Positions 28,401 through 36,381 are shown, numbered from the stretch's first letter. The stretch: 52,618 bases of DNA from Deltaproteobacteria bacterium (GCA_947486185.1 CANKTH010000019.1:1-52618); one strand, 5' to 3'. Numbers and translations are program-made. Notes: generated by a model not told the origin, from the sequence alone.

Positions 28401-30141
28401 CACACACCGATGGATAGGTGCTCGCGCAGCTGGAGTCGTTCCAGTAGCCCAGGCCGGTGGCCGCCCAGCTGACACAGTCTTCGGCCCCATCGAAGTTGTT
28501 GGGCTCGCCGCTCCGCCAGTTGGTGTAGCTGCTGTCGCCGCCGGTCGCCCAGAGGTACTCGGCTTCGACATCACGATCCTCCAGGCCGAACCACCAGTTG
28601 GTGCCCGGATCGAGGCTGAGCGCCGTAGCTGACAGCCAGCCGTTCTCGGTGCTGTCCTCTACGTCGGCCAGGGCGTAGCCGAAGCCCGCACACTGGGCTT
28701 CTGCATCGGCATAGGCCAACAGATCGGCGCAGAAGAGGTAGAGCCGGTCCGACTCCGTCACTGCGACACAGGGGCAGCTCTCTTCGTCCGCGGTTCCGTC
28801 GCAGTCGTCGTCGGTGGCATTACATTGTTCAGTCGCGAGAGTGGAGCGGGTGGCGTCGCGGTCGTCGCAGTCGGTGCCCGCGGAGTCCCCGTCCTGGTCC
28901 TGATCGTCGTCGTTGCCGTCGCAGTCCTGATCCACCCCGTCGTACCACAGCTCGGTGGCGCCGGGGTGCCGGCTCGGATCGGCGTCGTCGCAGTCGCCGG
29001 CGACGCCGACGCCGCCGCCTGGATTGGCACAGTCCTCGGTGGCGACAGATCCGTCGCCGGCGCCATCCCCGTCGGCGTCGGCATACCAGGTGCAGGCGTC
29101 GCGCCCATCACAATCCTGATCGACGCCGTCGCCAGAGATGTCGGTGGCGCCGGGGTAGGAGGTAGGGTCATCGTCGTCGCAGTCCCCGTCTGATCCGACG
29201 CTGGCGGCGGGGGGCTCGCAGGCCGTGGTCGCGGCTCCGGCGCCGGCGCCATCGCCGTCGAGATCGGCGTACCAGGCTCCGATACTGCCGGGATCCACGT
29301 CGGGATCGGCGTCGTCGGCCAGGCCGTCGCAGTCGCTGTCCACGCCATCACACACCTCGGCGGCGCCCGGAGCCGTGTCGGGGGCGTTGTCGTCGCAGTC
29401 CCCGGCCTGGCTGGCGTAGCTCGGAAGGAGGCTACAGCTCCGCTCCGCGGCCGCAGATTCATCGCCGAAGCCGTCGCCGTCCGCGTCTGGCCACTGGTCG
29501 AAGGTGTCGCAGCCCGCTTCACAAACATAAGGGAAGGCGTCGGTGCAACGTTTGTCATTCCAGAGCCCGGCGGAGTCGTCCACCCACGCGCCGCAGTCTT
29601 CGTTCCCGCCAAAGTCGTTGGGCTCCCCCCGACGCCAGCTCGTAAAACTGCTGTCGCTTCCGCCCGACCACTCAAAGCGCCCTTCATCTGCCTGGTCGTT
29701 GAGGCCCATCCACCAGGTCGATGTCGAGTCTTCGGCTTCGGCAGCCGCCCAGACCGCGGAGTTCTCGGTCTCGTCATCGAGATCGGCGAGGTGGTAGCCG
29801 GAGCTTACGCAGTCGGCGGCAGCGTCCGCCCACGCGCGCGGGGCGGTGCACAGCTGGTAGGTGTGCGCGTCCCCGCCGCGGGGCAGATGGACGACCGTGC
29901 AGCTGCAGCCGCTCTCATCGAGCAAGCCGTCACAATTGTCGTCCAGACCGTTACATAGCTCCGTCGCGCCGGTGTAGACACCCGGGTCGTCGTCGTCGCA
30001 GTCCGTGCTGAGGGCCTCGCCGTCGCCGTCGGCATCAATCGGAACAACTGACTCTTTCGCGAAGATCTCGAAGCCGCGCCCTTGCGGCTCCGAGCGAGGC
30101 ACTTCTGAAATGCAGGCGATGCTGATCCACAACAACCACAT
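25438..30141 (-). CDS. Giant four-lectin MopE-repeat surface protein with MYXO-CTERM-like tail
   Basis: A 1567-residue Asp-rich secreted protein. N-terminus MWLLWISIAC carries a short lipobox-like signal (Cys10); no earlier start exists. Four C-type lectin domains lie near residues 80-212, 452-582, 826-956 and 1196-1326, each with WWMGL-like core, GEPN(D/N)F, an EDC and WND..C, ending CEAGC. GEPN is the mannose-type calcium-dependent sugar motif. Between them are MopE-type DCDD / DGVDQDCDG units, four per interval. From about 1385 come thrombospondin-3-like DxDxDGxxD repeats. The tail reads CGCQDSGG, then a Leu-rich segment, then RPRRER, a MYXO-CTERM-like sorting signal. Predicted cell-surface glycan binding. 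Preceded by TATGTT-N6-ATG; truD is coupled downstream. Confidence 0.88.
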   Translation of the reverse strand: MWLLWISIACISEVPRSEPQGRGFEIFAKESVVPIDADGDGEALSTDCDDDDPGVYTGATELCNGLDDNCDGLLDESGCSCTVVHLPRGGDAHTYQLCTAPRAWADAAADCVSSGYHLADLDDETENSAVWAAAEAEDSTSTWWMGLNDQADEGRFEWSGGSDSSFTSWRRGEPNDFGGNEDCGAWVDDSAGLWNDKRCTDAFPYVCEAGCDTFDQWPDADGDGFGDESAAAERSCSLLPSYASQAGDCDDNAPDTAPGAAEVCDGVDSDCDGLADDADPDVDPGSIGAWYADLDGDGAGAGAATTACEPPAASVGSDGDCDDDDPTSYPGATDISGDGVDQDCDGRDACTWYADADGDGAGDGSVATEDCANPGGGVGVAGDCDDADPSRHPGATELWYDGVDQDCDGNDDDQDQDGDSAGTDCDDRDATRSTLATEQCNATDDDCDGTADEESCPCVAVTESDRLYLFCADLLAYADAEAQCAGFGYALADVEDSTENGWLSATALSLDPGTNWWFGLEDRDVEAEYLWATGGDSSYTNWRSGEPNNFDGAEDCVSWAATGLGYWNDSSCASTYPSVCEAGCTLRSTWPDLDGDGDGDGTATPTRSCTPVAGEAENASDCDDSDAAVSGTATEACNGIDDDCDGLTDDTDPDTDLASLPSWYPDLDSDGSGSGAGMEACSPPPGTAADDADCDDFDASTHPGAIDIAGDGIDQDCDGADDCRYYLDSDGDGHGDPATAVERCTPAAGEVALGDDCDDTRADIAPTEPERWYDGVDQNCDGNDDDQDEDGAVVADDCDDEDPSRRPSAAEVCNAEDDNCDGDTDESGCPCDVVTWGEHQYQLCVVDTTWDDAALACAATGYALVELEDGLENDAIWAAAEAAAPAAGFWMGLSDQGSEGSFVWQSGGTSSYTNWRAGEPNDFGGDEDCGVWADDSLGQWNDKPCTDVNAYVCEAGCVTSSWTTDADGDGAGDASGSGTWACTAPAGTGPPTDCDDTSALVGPDATEACDGIDNDCDGVTDDDDADVDLSTAATWYTDADADGAGAGAGTLSCSPIAGAATTDDDCDDGDPSRFPTATDVSGDGIDQDCDGADACLYYTDADGDGYGDDGTEVETCTPGAGLAGQGGDCDDADPARSPAALETWYDGVDQDCDGNDTDQDGDGEPYPGDCADADPARSNLHLEVCDGLDNDCDDTIDEAGCPVDPWYHSSHAYLFFDEGETWNGAAERCAELDYHLLDLSDSAENDAVFAQAEAANPSTAWWIGLSDQAGEGSFDWQSGSTGSFVHWRLGEPNDFGGAEDCVAWADNSFGYWNDQGCEATAPFICEAGCDPVEWYADGDGDGYGAGGPAERACTPSPGNVASDEDCDDLDPTVWPGAPELADGLDNDCDGEVELADSDGDGASDNQEAEWGTDPLNPDTDGDGRSDRDEGGEDHDQDSLIDALDEDDDGDGIPSVTENQIDTDGDGDPETDLDGDGVINSLDDDSDGDRVLDRDEATGDCDADGVVDWADDDICAIDSDSTPAADSDSENLWINPIKKPDDCGCQDSGGSLGLLLLGALLIRPRRER
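26155..29912 (-). repeat. Four tandem 1.1-kb lectin/MopE coding units
   Basis: The lectin domains start near 29910, 28778, 27662 and 26545 and their EPN codons near 29607, 28500, 27375 and 26265, giving a period of about 1.11-1.13 kb (370-377 residues). Copies differ at many codons, so the duplication is old. Confidence 0.75.
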
Positions 30142-30153
30142 TCCCTCAACATA
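30142..30153 (-). promoter_or_regulatory. Leaderless-type -10 element, TATGTT-N6-ATG
   Basis: Minus-strand TATGTT ends six bases before ATG 30141. The six bases are GAGGGA, too close to the start for a normal Shine-Dalgarno spacing. Confidence 0.4.
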
Positions 30154-30204
30154 GCCGACCCGAACGCCGCCGCGGGGGGACTCTGGTGGGTTGGGGCATG
30201 CGGG

Positions 30205-30798
30205 TCAGCGCCGCCGAACCCGGCGTTGTCCGGGACGGTCCGGGTCAAACCAGGGCCGCGGCTCCGCGCGCGCCTCGGCGTATTCCCGAGGAGGACCGAA
30301 CAATCGCGTCACAGCCAGACCCTTGTGCATTGCGTGTTGCTCGCGCCGTGTCCTGCCGGTCGGCGCATCGGGCCACGGACCTGGGAGCGTGGTCACCTGA
30401 AAACACTGAGACATGAGCGCGCCGAGGTAGCGTCCGTAGGCCGGGTGGTCGGTCTGCACGATCAAGGTGCCAGATGACTGGAGCGCGCGTCGCGCGTCGT
30501 AAAAAAACGCAGGAGACAACATGCCGAAGCGCGCCTCGGCCGGGTCCAGGTAGGGCTGCGGGTGGTATACGTGGAGCTCGCTGAGGCTGCGGTCCGGTAC
30601 GTGCTCGCGGAGCCACGTCACGCCGTCCCCTTCGATCAGCTCCAGGTTGGGCAGGTCCGCGGCGCGGCGGCGAGCCCGCGTGACCGCCGGGCCGCGCAGC
30701 TCCACCCCGACGAACTTGACCTCGGGGCGAGCCCCGGCGGCTCCAAGGAGCCAGTCACTGTCTCCCGAACCGAGCTCGACGACCCGTGCCTCGCTCAA
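30205..30798 (-). CDS. TrmB-like SAM-dependent methyltransferase
   Basis: A 197-residue class I methyltransferase. TTG 30798 is chosen: it overlaps the upstream stop by four bases (TTGA) and has AGGAG seven bases before it. Motif I VVELGSGDSDWL begins at residue 5, then VGVELRG, ELIEGDGVTWL, HVYHPQPYLDP, TLIVQTDHPAYG and RTRREQHAMHKGL. The order matches tRNA (guanine46-N7)-methyltransferase, but the usual FPDPWPKKRH is HPQPYLDPAEAR and the N-terminal tRNA-binding extension is missing. So substrate is uncertain. Confidence 0.72.
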   Translation of the reverse strand: MSEARVVELGSGDSDWLLGAAGARPEVKFVGVELRGPAVTRARRRAADLPNLELIEGDGVTWLREHVPDRSLSELHVYHPQPYLDPAEARFGMLSPAFFYDARRALQSSGTLIVQTDHPAYGRYLGALMSQCFQVTTLPGPWPDAPTGRTRREQHAMHKGLAVTRLFGPPREYAEARAEPRPWFDPDRPGQRRVRRR

Positions 30799-31415
30799 AA
30801 TCGAGCTCCTACCATCAACATGGGGTTGGACCGCCACTCCACGCCGTTCTCCTTTGCACCCGTGTGTTCGTCACCGTTCTGGTAGCCCGTGCCCTCGAGG
30901 TCGAAGATCGGCAGGACGCAGAGGTGGGGGCCGATGCGCACCTCGGCGCCCGCGCCGAGGAGGAAGAGCGGCCCGAATGCCTGGCTTTCGAAGCGGCGAA
31001 CGCCGTCGAAGCTCGGCACGTCGAGGCGGGTGAGGCTGTAGCCCAGGCCGGCGCCTATGCGCAAGACGGGAAACGCCCGGACCTTAGGATCTTCCTGCTT
31101 CATCGGCATTGGAAACCCGAAGCGCGCTACGAGCCGCGGACTCCAGTACCGTCGCCCGCCGGAGACCGCGTCGGCGTCTACCGTGGTCTCGGGGAACATG
31201 CCGCGAGCCTGGGTGATCGCGTGATCGGCGTGTGCTACGCCGAGCTCGAACGCGCTAAGCCTGCCTAAGGGGAGGCCCAGGCTCAGGGCGGAGGAGGTGC
31301 CAGGCCCGAGCGCCGGGTTCTCGCTGGCGATGAACGAGCCACCCAGAGCGGCGGTAAACGAGACCTGCCGGAGCTCCGCGGCGAGTACCAGGGTGACAAA
31401 CACGAGCCCAGACAT
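30795..31415 (-). CDS. Outer-membrane beta-barrel-like protein
   Basis: A 206-residue exported protein: signal MSGLVFVTLVLAAELRQ, then alternating hydrophobic strands with Gly and aromatic girdle residues (SFTAALGGSFIASE, SPRLVARFGFPM, VLRIGAGLGYSLTR, FGPLFLLGAGAEVRIG), ending in NPMLMVGARF with the C-terminal Phe typical of BAM substrates. About eight strands are expected. Function unknown. ATG 31415 has GAGGG seven bases upstream. The methyltransferase start overlaps its stop. Confidence 0.7.
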   Translation of the reverse strand: MSGLVFVTLVLAAELRQVSFTAALGGSFIASENPALGPGTSSALSLGLPLGRLSAFELGVAHADHAITQARGMFPETTVDADAVSGGRRYWSPRLVARFGFPMPMKQEDPKVRAFPVLRIGAGLGYSLTRLDVPSFDGVRRFESQAFGPLFLLGAGAEVRIGPHLCVLPIFDLEGTGYQNGDEHTGAKENGVEWRSNPMLMVGARF

Positions 31416-31499
31416 CCGTGCGCCCTCAATCCCAGAACGTGTGAAAGGGGAGCGTCGGTCGGTGAGCCATCGCGGGGACCCCGTCTGGATAATCAGCGT

Positions 31500-32384
31500 T
31501 CAGGGTGTATAAGCGGCCAGGCTGGCCTTTGGGCTGGTGCTGCCGTAACGCCCTTGCGCGTCACGGGTGACGGTCGTGAGCGCCGCCTCCGCGTCGTGCG
31601 TAAAGAACAGGCGTCCACGGCGTTCAACGAGCTGATCGAGGATCCGCCGCTTCTCGTCGAGGAGGAGCTCGGGATAACGGTCGTAGCCCATGCTGACCGA
31701 AGTGTGGACCCAGGGGCGCCCGGGGATGAGGTCGGAAGGGAACAAAACCGGCCCGTGACGACCGGGAACCTCGGTGAGCAACAGCCCGGGGGTGTGGCCG
31801 TCTGAGAGGTGGAGGCGGTAGGCGTCGCCGAGGCAGGCGCTGCGGGTGGTGCCGTCGGGACCGGGAGGCGGGGTGAGATCCAGGCGGCTGGAGCTGTCAA
31901 GGAGCTGGTTGAGCGCTGGGATGAAGCTGGCTTTATCACGGGCGTGCGGGTGGTTGGCGCGCTCCCAGGCGGCGGCGCTGACCACAAAACGTGCGTTGGG
32001 AAAGAGCAGGCGCGGAGCCTCTCCGTCTTGCCACGCCGCGAGCAGTCCGCCCGCGTGGTCGAAATGAAGATGGGAGAGCACGACGACATCGATATCGGCG
32101 TCGGTCAGTCCGATAGCGGCGAGGGAGTCGAGCAGGCGGTGCTCGGGCTCCTGCACGCCGAAACGATCGCGGAGCTCAGGGCTGAAAAACGCACCGATCC
32201 CCGTTTCAAAGAGCAGGTATCGACCCTCGTCCTCCACCAACATGGCGCGGCACGCGAGCTCGATACGGTTGCGCTCGTCGGGCGCGGCCCAGCGTTCCCA
32301 GAGCGGACGCGGCGCGTTGCCGAACATGGCGCCGCCGTCGAGGCGCTGGCGATTTCCTTCGAGGGACCAGAGCTGGATGGTCAT
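31500..32384 (-). CDS. Metallo-beta-lactamase-fold hydrolase
   Basis: A 294-residue MBL-fold protein with the zinc motif [10 protein letters not shown] near residue 105, a second His region in [11 protein letters not shown], Asp in LFPSDLIPG and a final His in FFTHDAEA. The spacing fits the lactonase/AttM-like group, and the leading residues ([20 protein letters not shown]) also fit, but the substrate cannot be read. No signal peptide, so cytoplasmic. TAAGCT ends six bases before ATG 32384 with no good Shine-Dalgarno. Confidence 0.85.
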   Translation of the reverse strand: MTIQLWSLEGNRQRLDGGAMFGNAPRPLWERWAAPDERNRIELACRAMLVEDEGRYLLFETGIGAFFSPELRDRFGVQEPEHRLLDSLAAIGLTDADIDVVVLSHLHFDHAGGLLAAWQDGEAPRLLFPNARFVVSAAAWERANHPHARDKASFIPALNQLLDSSSRLDLTPPPGPDGTTRSACLGDAYRLHLSDGHTPGLLLTEVPGRHGPVLFPSDLIPGRPWVHTSVSMGYDRYPELLLDEKRRILDQLVERRGRLFFTHDAEAALTTVTRDAQGRYGSTSPKASLAAYTP

Positions 32385-32396
32385 GACGGGAGCTTA
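32385..32396 (-). promoter_or_regulatory. Leaderless-type -10 element, TAAGCT-N6-ATG
   Basis: Minus-strand TAAGCT lies six bases before ATG 32384, the fifth of six such spacings in the window; the inner bases are a poor -10 match. Confidence 0.3.
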
Positions 32397-32457
32397 GCCG
32401 GATCTGCGGTTGCCTGTCCCAGGCCTCCCGGACGAGGCTCGGTCTGGTGTCCGCGCC

Positions 32458-32892
32458 TCAGCGCGACACCAACCAGGCCCCGAGCGCGAGCAGCGCTGCG
32501 CCCAATACCCGACTCAGTGTCGCCGCCCGGACCTCCAAGCCAAGCCATCCGTAGTGTTCACATAGGATTGAAGCAGAGAACTGCGCAGCCACCATGACCG
32601 CCAGCGTTGTCGCAGCGCCGAGCACAGGCATCGCCCGGGTGACCATCGCCATACAGGACAGTCCCACCGCCCCGCCAAACCAGGCCCACGCAGGAACCCC
32701 GCTGAGCCCCGAAAAGCCTTGCCCACGGAGCCCCGAGAACCAGAACACCAGGCCGGTCAGCGCGCCGACCACGTGGAGCACCGTCGCCGCCTCGACCGGG
32801 CCGGTGTTTCGGTCCATCCGTAGGTTCATGCCCCAGATCACCGGTTGCAGCGCGCCGGCGAGCACCGCGGGTAAGAGCCACAGACGTTCCAT
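32458..32892 (-). CDS. DMT-family permease, YdcZ/DUF606 type
   Basis: A 144-residue inner-membrane protein with five hydrophobic segments, the size and pattern of DUF606/YdcZ half-transporters: LLPAVLAGALQPVIWGMN, VLHVVGALTGLVFWFSG, AWFGGAVGLSCMAMV, LGAATTLAVMVAAQF and a last segment before LVSR. Such proteins usually act as pairs. ATG 32892 has GGAGG five bases upstream (GGAGGAAAA), deciding the start over one 60 bases earlier. Divergent from the acyl-CoA synthetase gene. Confidence 0.8.
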   Translation of the reverse strand: MERLWLLPAVLAGALQPVIWGMNLRMDRNTGPVEAATVLHVVGALTGLVFWFSGLRGQGFSGLSGVPAWAWFGGAVGLSCMAMVTRAMPVLGAATTLAVMVAAQFSASILCEHYGWLGLEVRAATLSRVLGAALLALGAWLVSR

Positions 32893-32980
32893 TTTTCCTC
32901 CAGAACCGCGGCTAACCGACCCGCTCCGCCACCGCGCCATCGTGCGGTGCACACCGGCGCCGGCACGCTCGCCCTCCGGA

Positions 32981-32992
32981 TAGCCTCATAAG
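32981..32992 (+). promoter_or_regulatory. Leaderless-type -10 element, TAGCCT-N6-ATG
   Basis: TAGCCT at 32981-32986 lies six bases before ATG 32993; no Shine-Dalgarno is seen. Confidence 0.3.
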
Positions 32993-35113
32993 ATGTCACG
33001 ACCCCCCTCCTCACTCGACCCGCTGCTCCGCCCCACCTCCGTCGCCGTGATCGGCGCTTCTCGTAGACGGGGCACCATCGGCGCCGAAGTCTTCCTCAAC
33101 CTGATCAAGGTCGGATTCCCGGGGGCGATCTACCCGGTCAATCCCGGTGCCACCGTGGTCCAGTCGGTGCGCGCCTACGCTAGCGTGGAGCTCATCCCCG
33201 ATCCGGTGGATCTGGCCGTGTTGGTCGTGCCCGCCGAGCAGGTGCTCGACGCGGTGGAGTCTTGTGGCCGTAAGGGGGTCCGCGCCCTGGTGGTGATCTC
33301 GGCGGGATTTGGCGAGACCGGGCCGGCGGGGCGCGCGCTCCAGGAGCAGCTCGTGCGCCGGGTGCGGGAGCTTGGGTTGAGGATGGTGGGACCCAACTGT
33401 CTGGGGGTGGTCAACGCCGACCCGTCCGTCAACCTCCACGCCACCTTCGCGCCTACCTGGCCGCCCTTCGGCAACGTCGCGTTTTCGTCGCAGTCGGGCG
33501 CGCTGGGCCTGGCGATCCTCGATCATGCCCGTCAGTTGGGTGTGGGGATCAGCCAGTTTGTCAGTGTCGGGAACGCTGCGGACGTGAGCGCGGTGGACCT
33601 GATCGCCGACTGGGAGCACGATCCGGCGACCCGCGTGATCCTACTGTACCTGGAGAGTCTCGGCGATCCACGCCGCTTGTTGCCGCTGGCTCGGCGGGTC
33701 GCGCGGCACAAGCCGATCGTGGTGGTCAAGAGTGGGCGCACCGCGGCGGGGGCCCGGGCGGCCTCGTCCCACACGGGCTCGCTCGCGGGCGCGGACGTCG
33801 CGGTGGACGCGCTCCTGGGTCGAGCGGGCATCCTCCGAACCGACACGATCGAAGAGCTTTTTGACGTGGCGATGCTGTTGGCCAACCAGCCAGTGCCCCG
33901 CGGGCGCCGGGTGGCGATCCTGACCAACGCGGGCGGGCCGGGCATCATGGCGTCGGACGCGTGTGAGAGCCGCGGACTCGAGGTGGTTCCTCTACAATCG
34001 GCGACGGAAGCCGCGCTGGCGGGTTTCTTGCCGCCCGAGGCCTCGGTACACAACCCGGTGGACATGATCGCGTCGGCATCGGCGGCCTCCTATGAGCAGG
34101 CGCTTGCCTTGCTCCTCGATGATCCGGGGGTGGACGCGGTCCTGGTGATCTTCGTCACCCCGATCGTGACTGACCCCGCCGACGTCGCCGCTGCGATCGT
34201 CCGAGCGGGCCGCCGCAGGACCGAGGCGGGGCGCGCACCGAAGACGGTGGTCACCTGCCTGATGGGGACCCACGGGGTTCCCGCGGCGCTTTTGTCGCTT
34301 CGAGAGGGGCGGTTTCCCTCCTACCGCTTCCCGGAGGCCGCCGCGCGGGCGCTGTCGGTCGCGGCCCGTCACGGCGTCTGGCTCAACGAGCCTGAGGGGG
34401 AGATCCCGGAGTTGACGGGTATCGAAGCTGCGGCCTCGACGCCGCTGCGTCAGGTCGGCGCGCCGCGCTGGATCACCCCGGAAGAGGTAGAGGCCCTGAT
34501 GCGGGCCTACGGGGTGCCGTGTCCGCGCACCCGAGTGGCGCGCTCGGCGGAAGAGGCGGCCGCGGCGGCGATCGCGCTCGGCGGCCGGGTGGCGGTGAAG
34601 CTGCTATCGTCGAGCCTTGTCCACAAATCGGACGTCGGCGGCGTGCGGTTGGGGGTCGAGGGGAGCGGGGCGGCGGCAGCCTGGTGTGACATCGCGGCGC
34701 GGTTGACTGAGCTTGGGCACCGAGACGGTATGGAAGGCGTGACCGTGTCGGAGATGGTCCCGTCCGGCGTAGAGCTCCTGGTCGGGGCGACGGTGGACCC
34801 GGTGTATGGGCCGATGGTGGCCTTCGGCATCGGCGGGGTGCAGGTGGAGCTATGGAAGGACCTGGTGTTTCGACTGGCGCCCCTCCGCGATGTCGACGCC
34901 GCGGCGATGCTCGACGGCATCCGCGCCCGGGCGCTCTTGGATGGGTTCCGGGGCTCGCCGCCGGTCAACCGGGCGGCGCTCCAGGATCTTCTGTTACGGG
35001 TGAGTCGGATGATGATGGATCATCCAGAGCTTGTTGAGCTTGACCTCAACCCGGTCATCGCGCTTCCGGACGGTAAGTTGGTCGTGGTGGACGCGCGGGT
35101 GCGGGTGGGGTGA
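32993..35113 (+). CDS. Acyl-CoA synthetase (ADP-forming), fused alpha-beta
   Basis: A 706-residue NDP-forming acyl-CoA ligase that interconverts acyl-CoA, ADP and phosphate with acid, CoA and ATP. Domains in order: CoA-binding Rossmann (SVAVIGASRRRGTIG, residue 16), two succinyl-CoA-synthetase-like flavodoxin domains (VGPNCLGVVN, FSSQSGALG) with the phospho-His in SSHTGSLAG (near residue 258), a linker, and an ATP-grasp domain from about residue 490 (VAVKLLSSSLVHKSDVGGVRLG, GPMVAFGIGG, ELDLNPV). There is no fused GNAT domain, unlike protein lysine acetyltransferase versions. Alone in its transcript. Confidence 0.92.
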   Translation: MSRPPSSLDPLLRPTSVAVIGASRRRGTIGAEVFLNLIKVGFPGAIYPVNPGATVVQSVRAYASVELIPDPVDLAVLVVPAEQVLDAVESCGRKGVRALVVISAGFGETGPAGRALQEQLVRRVRELGLRMVGPNCLGVVNADPSVNLHATFAPTWPPFGNVAFSSQSGALGLAILDHARQLGVGISQFVSVGNAADVSAVDLIADWEHDPATRVILLYLESLGDPRRLLPLARRVARHKPIVVVKSGRTAAGARAASSHTGSLAGADVAVDALLGRAGILRTDTIEELFDVAMLLANQPVPRGRRVAILTNAGGPGIMASDACESRGLEVVPLQSATEAALAGFLPPEASVHNPVDMIASASAASYEQALALLLDDPGVDAVLVIFVTPIVTDPADVAAAIVRAGRRRTEAGRAPKTVVTCLMGTHGVPAALLSLREGRFPSYRFPEAAARALSVAARHGVWLNEPEGEIPELTGIEAAASTPLRQVGAPRWITPEEVEALMRAYGVPCPRTRVARSAEEAAAAAIALGGRVAVKLLSSSLVHKSDVGGVRLGVEGSGAAAAWCDIAARLTELGHRDGMEGVTVSEMVPSGVELLVGATVDPVYGPMVAFGIGGVQVELWKDLVFRLAPLRDVDAAAMLDGIRARALLDGFRGSPPVNRAALQDLLLRVSRMMMDHPELVELDLNPVIALPDGKLVVVDARVRVG

Positions 35114-35442
35114 GCGCGGCTCACGGTGGAGGTGGCGGCGAGGCGGGTCGGGCGTTGGCGGGCGGGAGCGGCCGAGGCGTGGTCACCCGGTACAAGCTCT
35201 CCGTCCGCTCTCTCGTCGTCGTAGCCGCCGCTGCCGCCCCCGCCGCCCTCCGAATCCCTCGGTCCTCACCGGCCCGCCCAACGAACCCAACTTCCGTGCG
35301 CCCCCGATAGGCACTACCCCTCACCCCCAAGCTTCCGCCTCGTTCGCCGACTGCTCGCGAGGGGCGCGTTGACGCGCGGGTCGGGCGCGACATTCCGTGA
35401 CGTCCGGGGTACCATCGCGCCCCTGTCGGAGACGTCACCCTG
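35114..35442. other. Gene-free GC-rich spacer
   Basis: A 329-base gap. A G-rich stretch (about 35130-35172) is followed by a C-rich stretch (about 35201-35262) that could pair into a long imperfect stem in RNA. A 66-residue reading frame starting GTG 35110 is low-complexity and I do not accept it. I see no promoter hexamers I would defend. GGAGA at 35428-35432 probably serves the next gene. Confidence 0.5.
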
Positions 35443-36381
35443 TTGATCACCATCCTCGGCCCCGAGCGCCCCGTCCCGGTGCTCCCCAAGGTGATTGAAG
35501 AGCAGAAGATACGCGGCCCCGTCGCGTTGATCTCCGCCGGATGGCGCTTCGACGAGCCGCGGGACGAACCCCTCCGTGCAGCGGTGGGCGTGGGCGTGCA
35601 TAACCTGGGTCTATATGCGGCGTTTCGCGAAATCGAGCGCGCCGCGCCCGACCTGATGTCCGCCTACGCCCGGAAGCAGGCCGCGGTGAAGGAGGCACGC
35701 AGCCGATACCGGCTGGGCATCACCGGCGCGGTGGAGACGTGTCAGCGTATGCTGGCGGACAAAGCCGATTATGGCGATCCCTGGTTCAAGGCGTCAGTGG
35801 GGCAACTCCGCGCGCTCGATCAGTATTGGATCGATCACACGGACCGGCTCCATCGTAGCTTTGAAGAGGAGGTGGCGCCGCAGCGCCATCGGCTGATCCG
35901 GGCGTGGCGCGCCAGGATCCTCGATGTGTTGGCGGGCTGCGACGCCGTACTGATCGCGGGCGGTCACGTCGGGGTGTTGCGGAACCGCATCAGCTTTTTT
36001 GACCTCGATGAAGAGCTTGGAAAGCGGCGGGTGATCGCGTGGTCCGCCGGCGCGATGGTGCTCTGTGACCACATCTTGCTCTACCACGACCACACCAACT
36101 TCGGGGTCGGTACCGCCGAAGTGTTCGACCGCGGTCTGGGCCTCTTGCCCGGCGTCTTTTTCCTTCCGCACGCCCGTGAGCGCCTCGAGCTCGAGGCCTC
36201 GGACAACGTCGCGATCCTCGCACAACGTCTGATGCCCCGCCTCGCGGTGGGTCTCCAGAACGGAGCTATCCTTGAGAACCCCGGCCACCACGGAAATTTC
36301 GCCAACACCGGAGCCGACGGCGCCGCCTTCACGCTCCAGGAGGCGGGCGGAGTCGTCCCCCTTGGGCGGGGCGATGCGTAG
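35443..36381 (+). CDS. S51/class I glutamine amidotransferase-like hydrolase
   Basis: A 312-residue protein with a peptidase-E/cyanophycinase-like fold. The nucleophile motif is IAWSAGAMVL (Ser near residue 206), preceded by CDAVLIAGGHVGVLRN, the usual Gly-rich strand-turn, and followed by HDHTNFGVG. A long helical insertion lies between residues 65 and 165 (SAYARKQAAVKEARSRYRL onward), absent from standard S51 enzymes. TTG 35443 is the only in-frame start fitting the opening strand, with GGAGA ten bases upstream. Its end overlaps the next gene by eight bases, so it is coupled to the esterase. Substrate unknown. Confidence 0.75.
   Translation: MITILGPERPVPVLPKVIEEQKIRGPVALISAGWRFDEPRDEPLRAAVGVGVHNLGLYAAFREIERAAPDLMSAYARKQAAVKEARSRYRLGITGAVETCQRMLADKADYGDPWFKASVGQLRALDQYWIDHTDRLHRSFEEEVAPQRHRLIRAWRARILDVLAGCDAVLIAGGHVGVLRNRISFFDLDEELGKRRVIAWSAGAMVLCDHILLYHDHTNFGVGTAEVFDRGLGLLPGVFFLPHARERLELEASDNVAILAQRLMPRLAVGLQNGAILENPGHHGNFANTGADGAAFTLQEAGGVVPLGRGDA

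Noticed and set aside
26155..29912. CRISPR-like or diversity-generating-retroelement target
   Set aside because: Repeats are long, imperfect and coding. C-type lectin folds are used by retroelement targets, but no reverse transcriptase or template repeat is in the window.
35110..35310. 66-residue frame overlapping the acyl-CoA synthetase stop
   Set aside because: Low-complexity Gly/Ala/Arg/Pro composition that just follows base composition.
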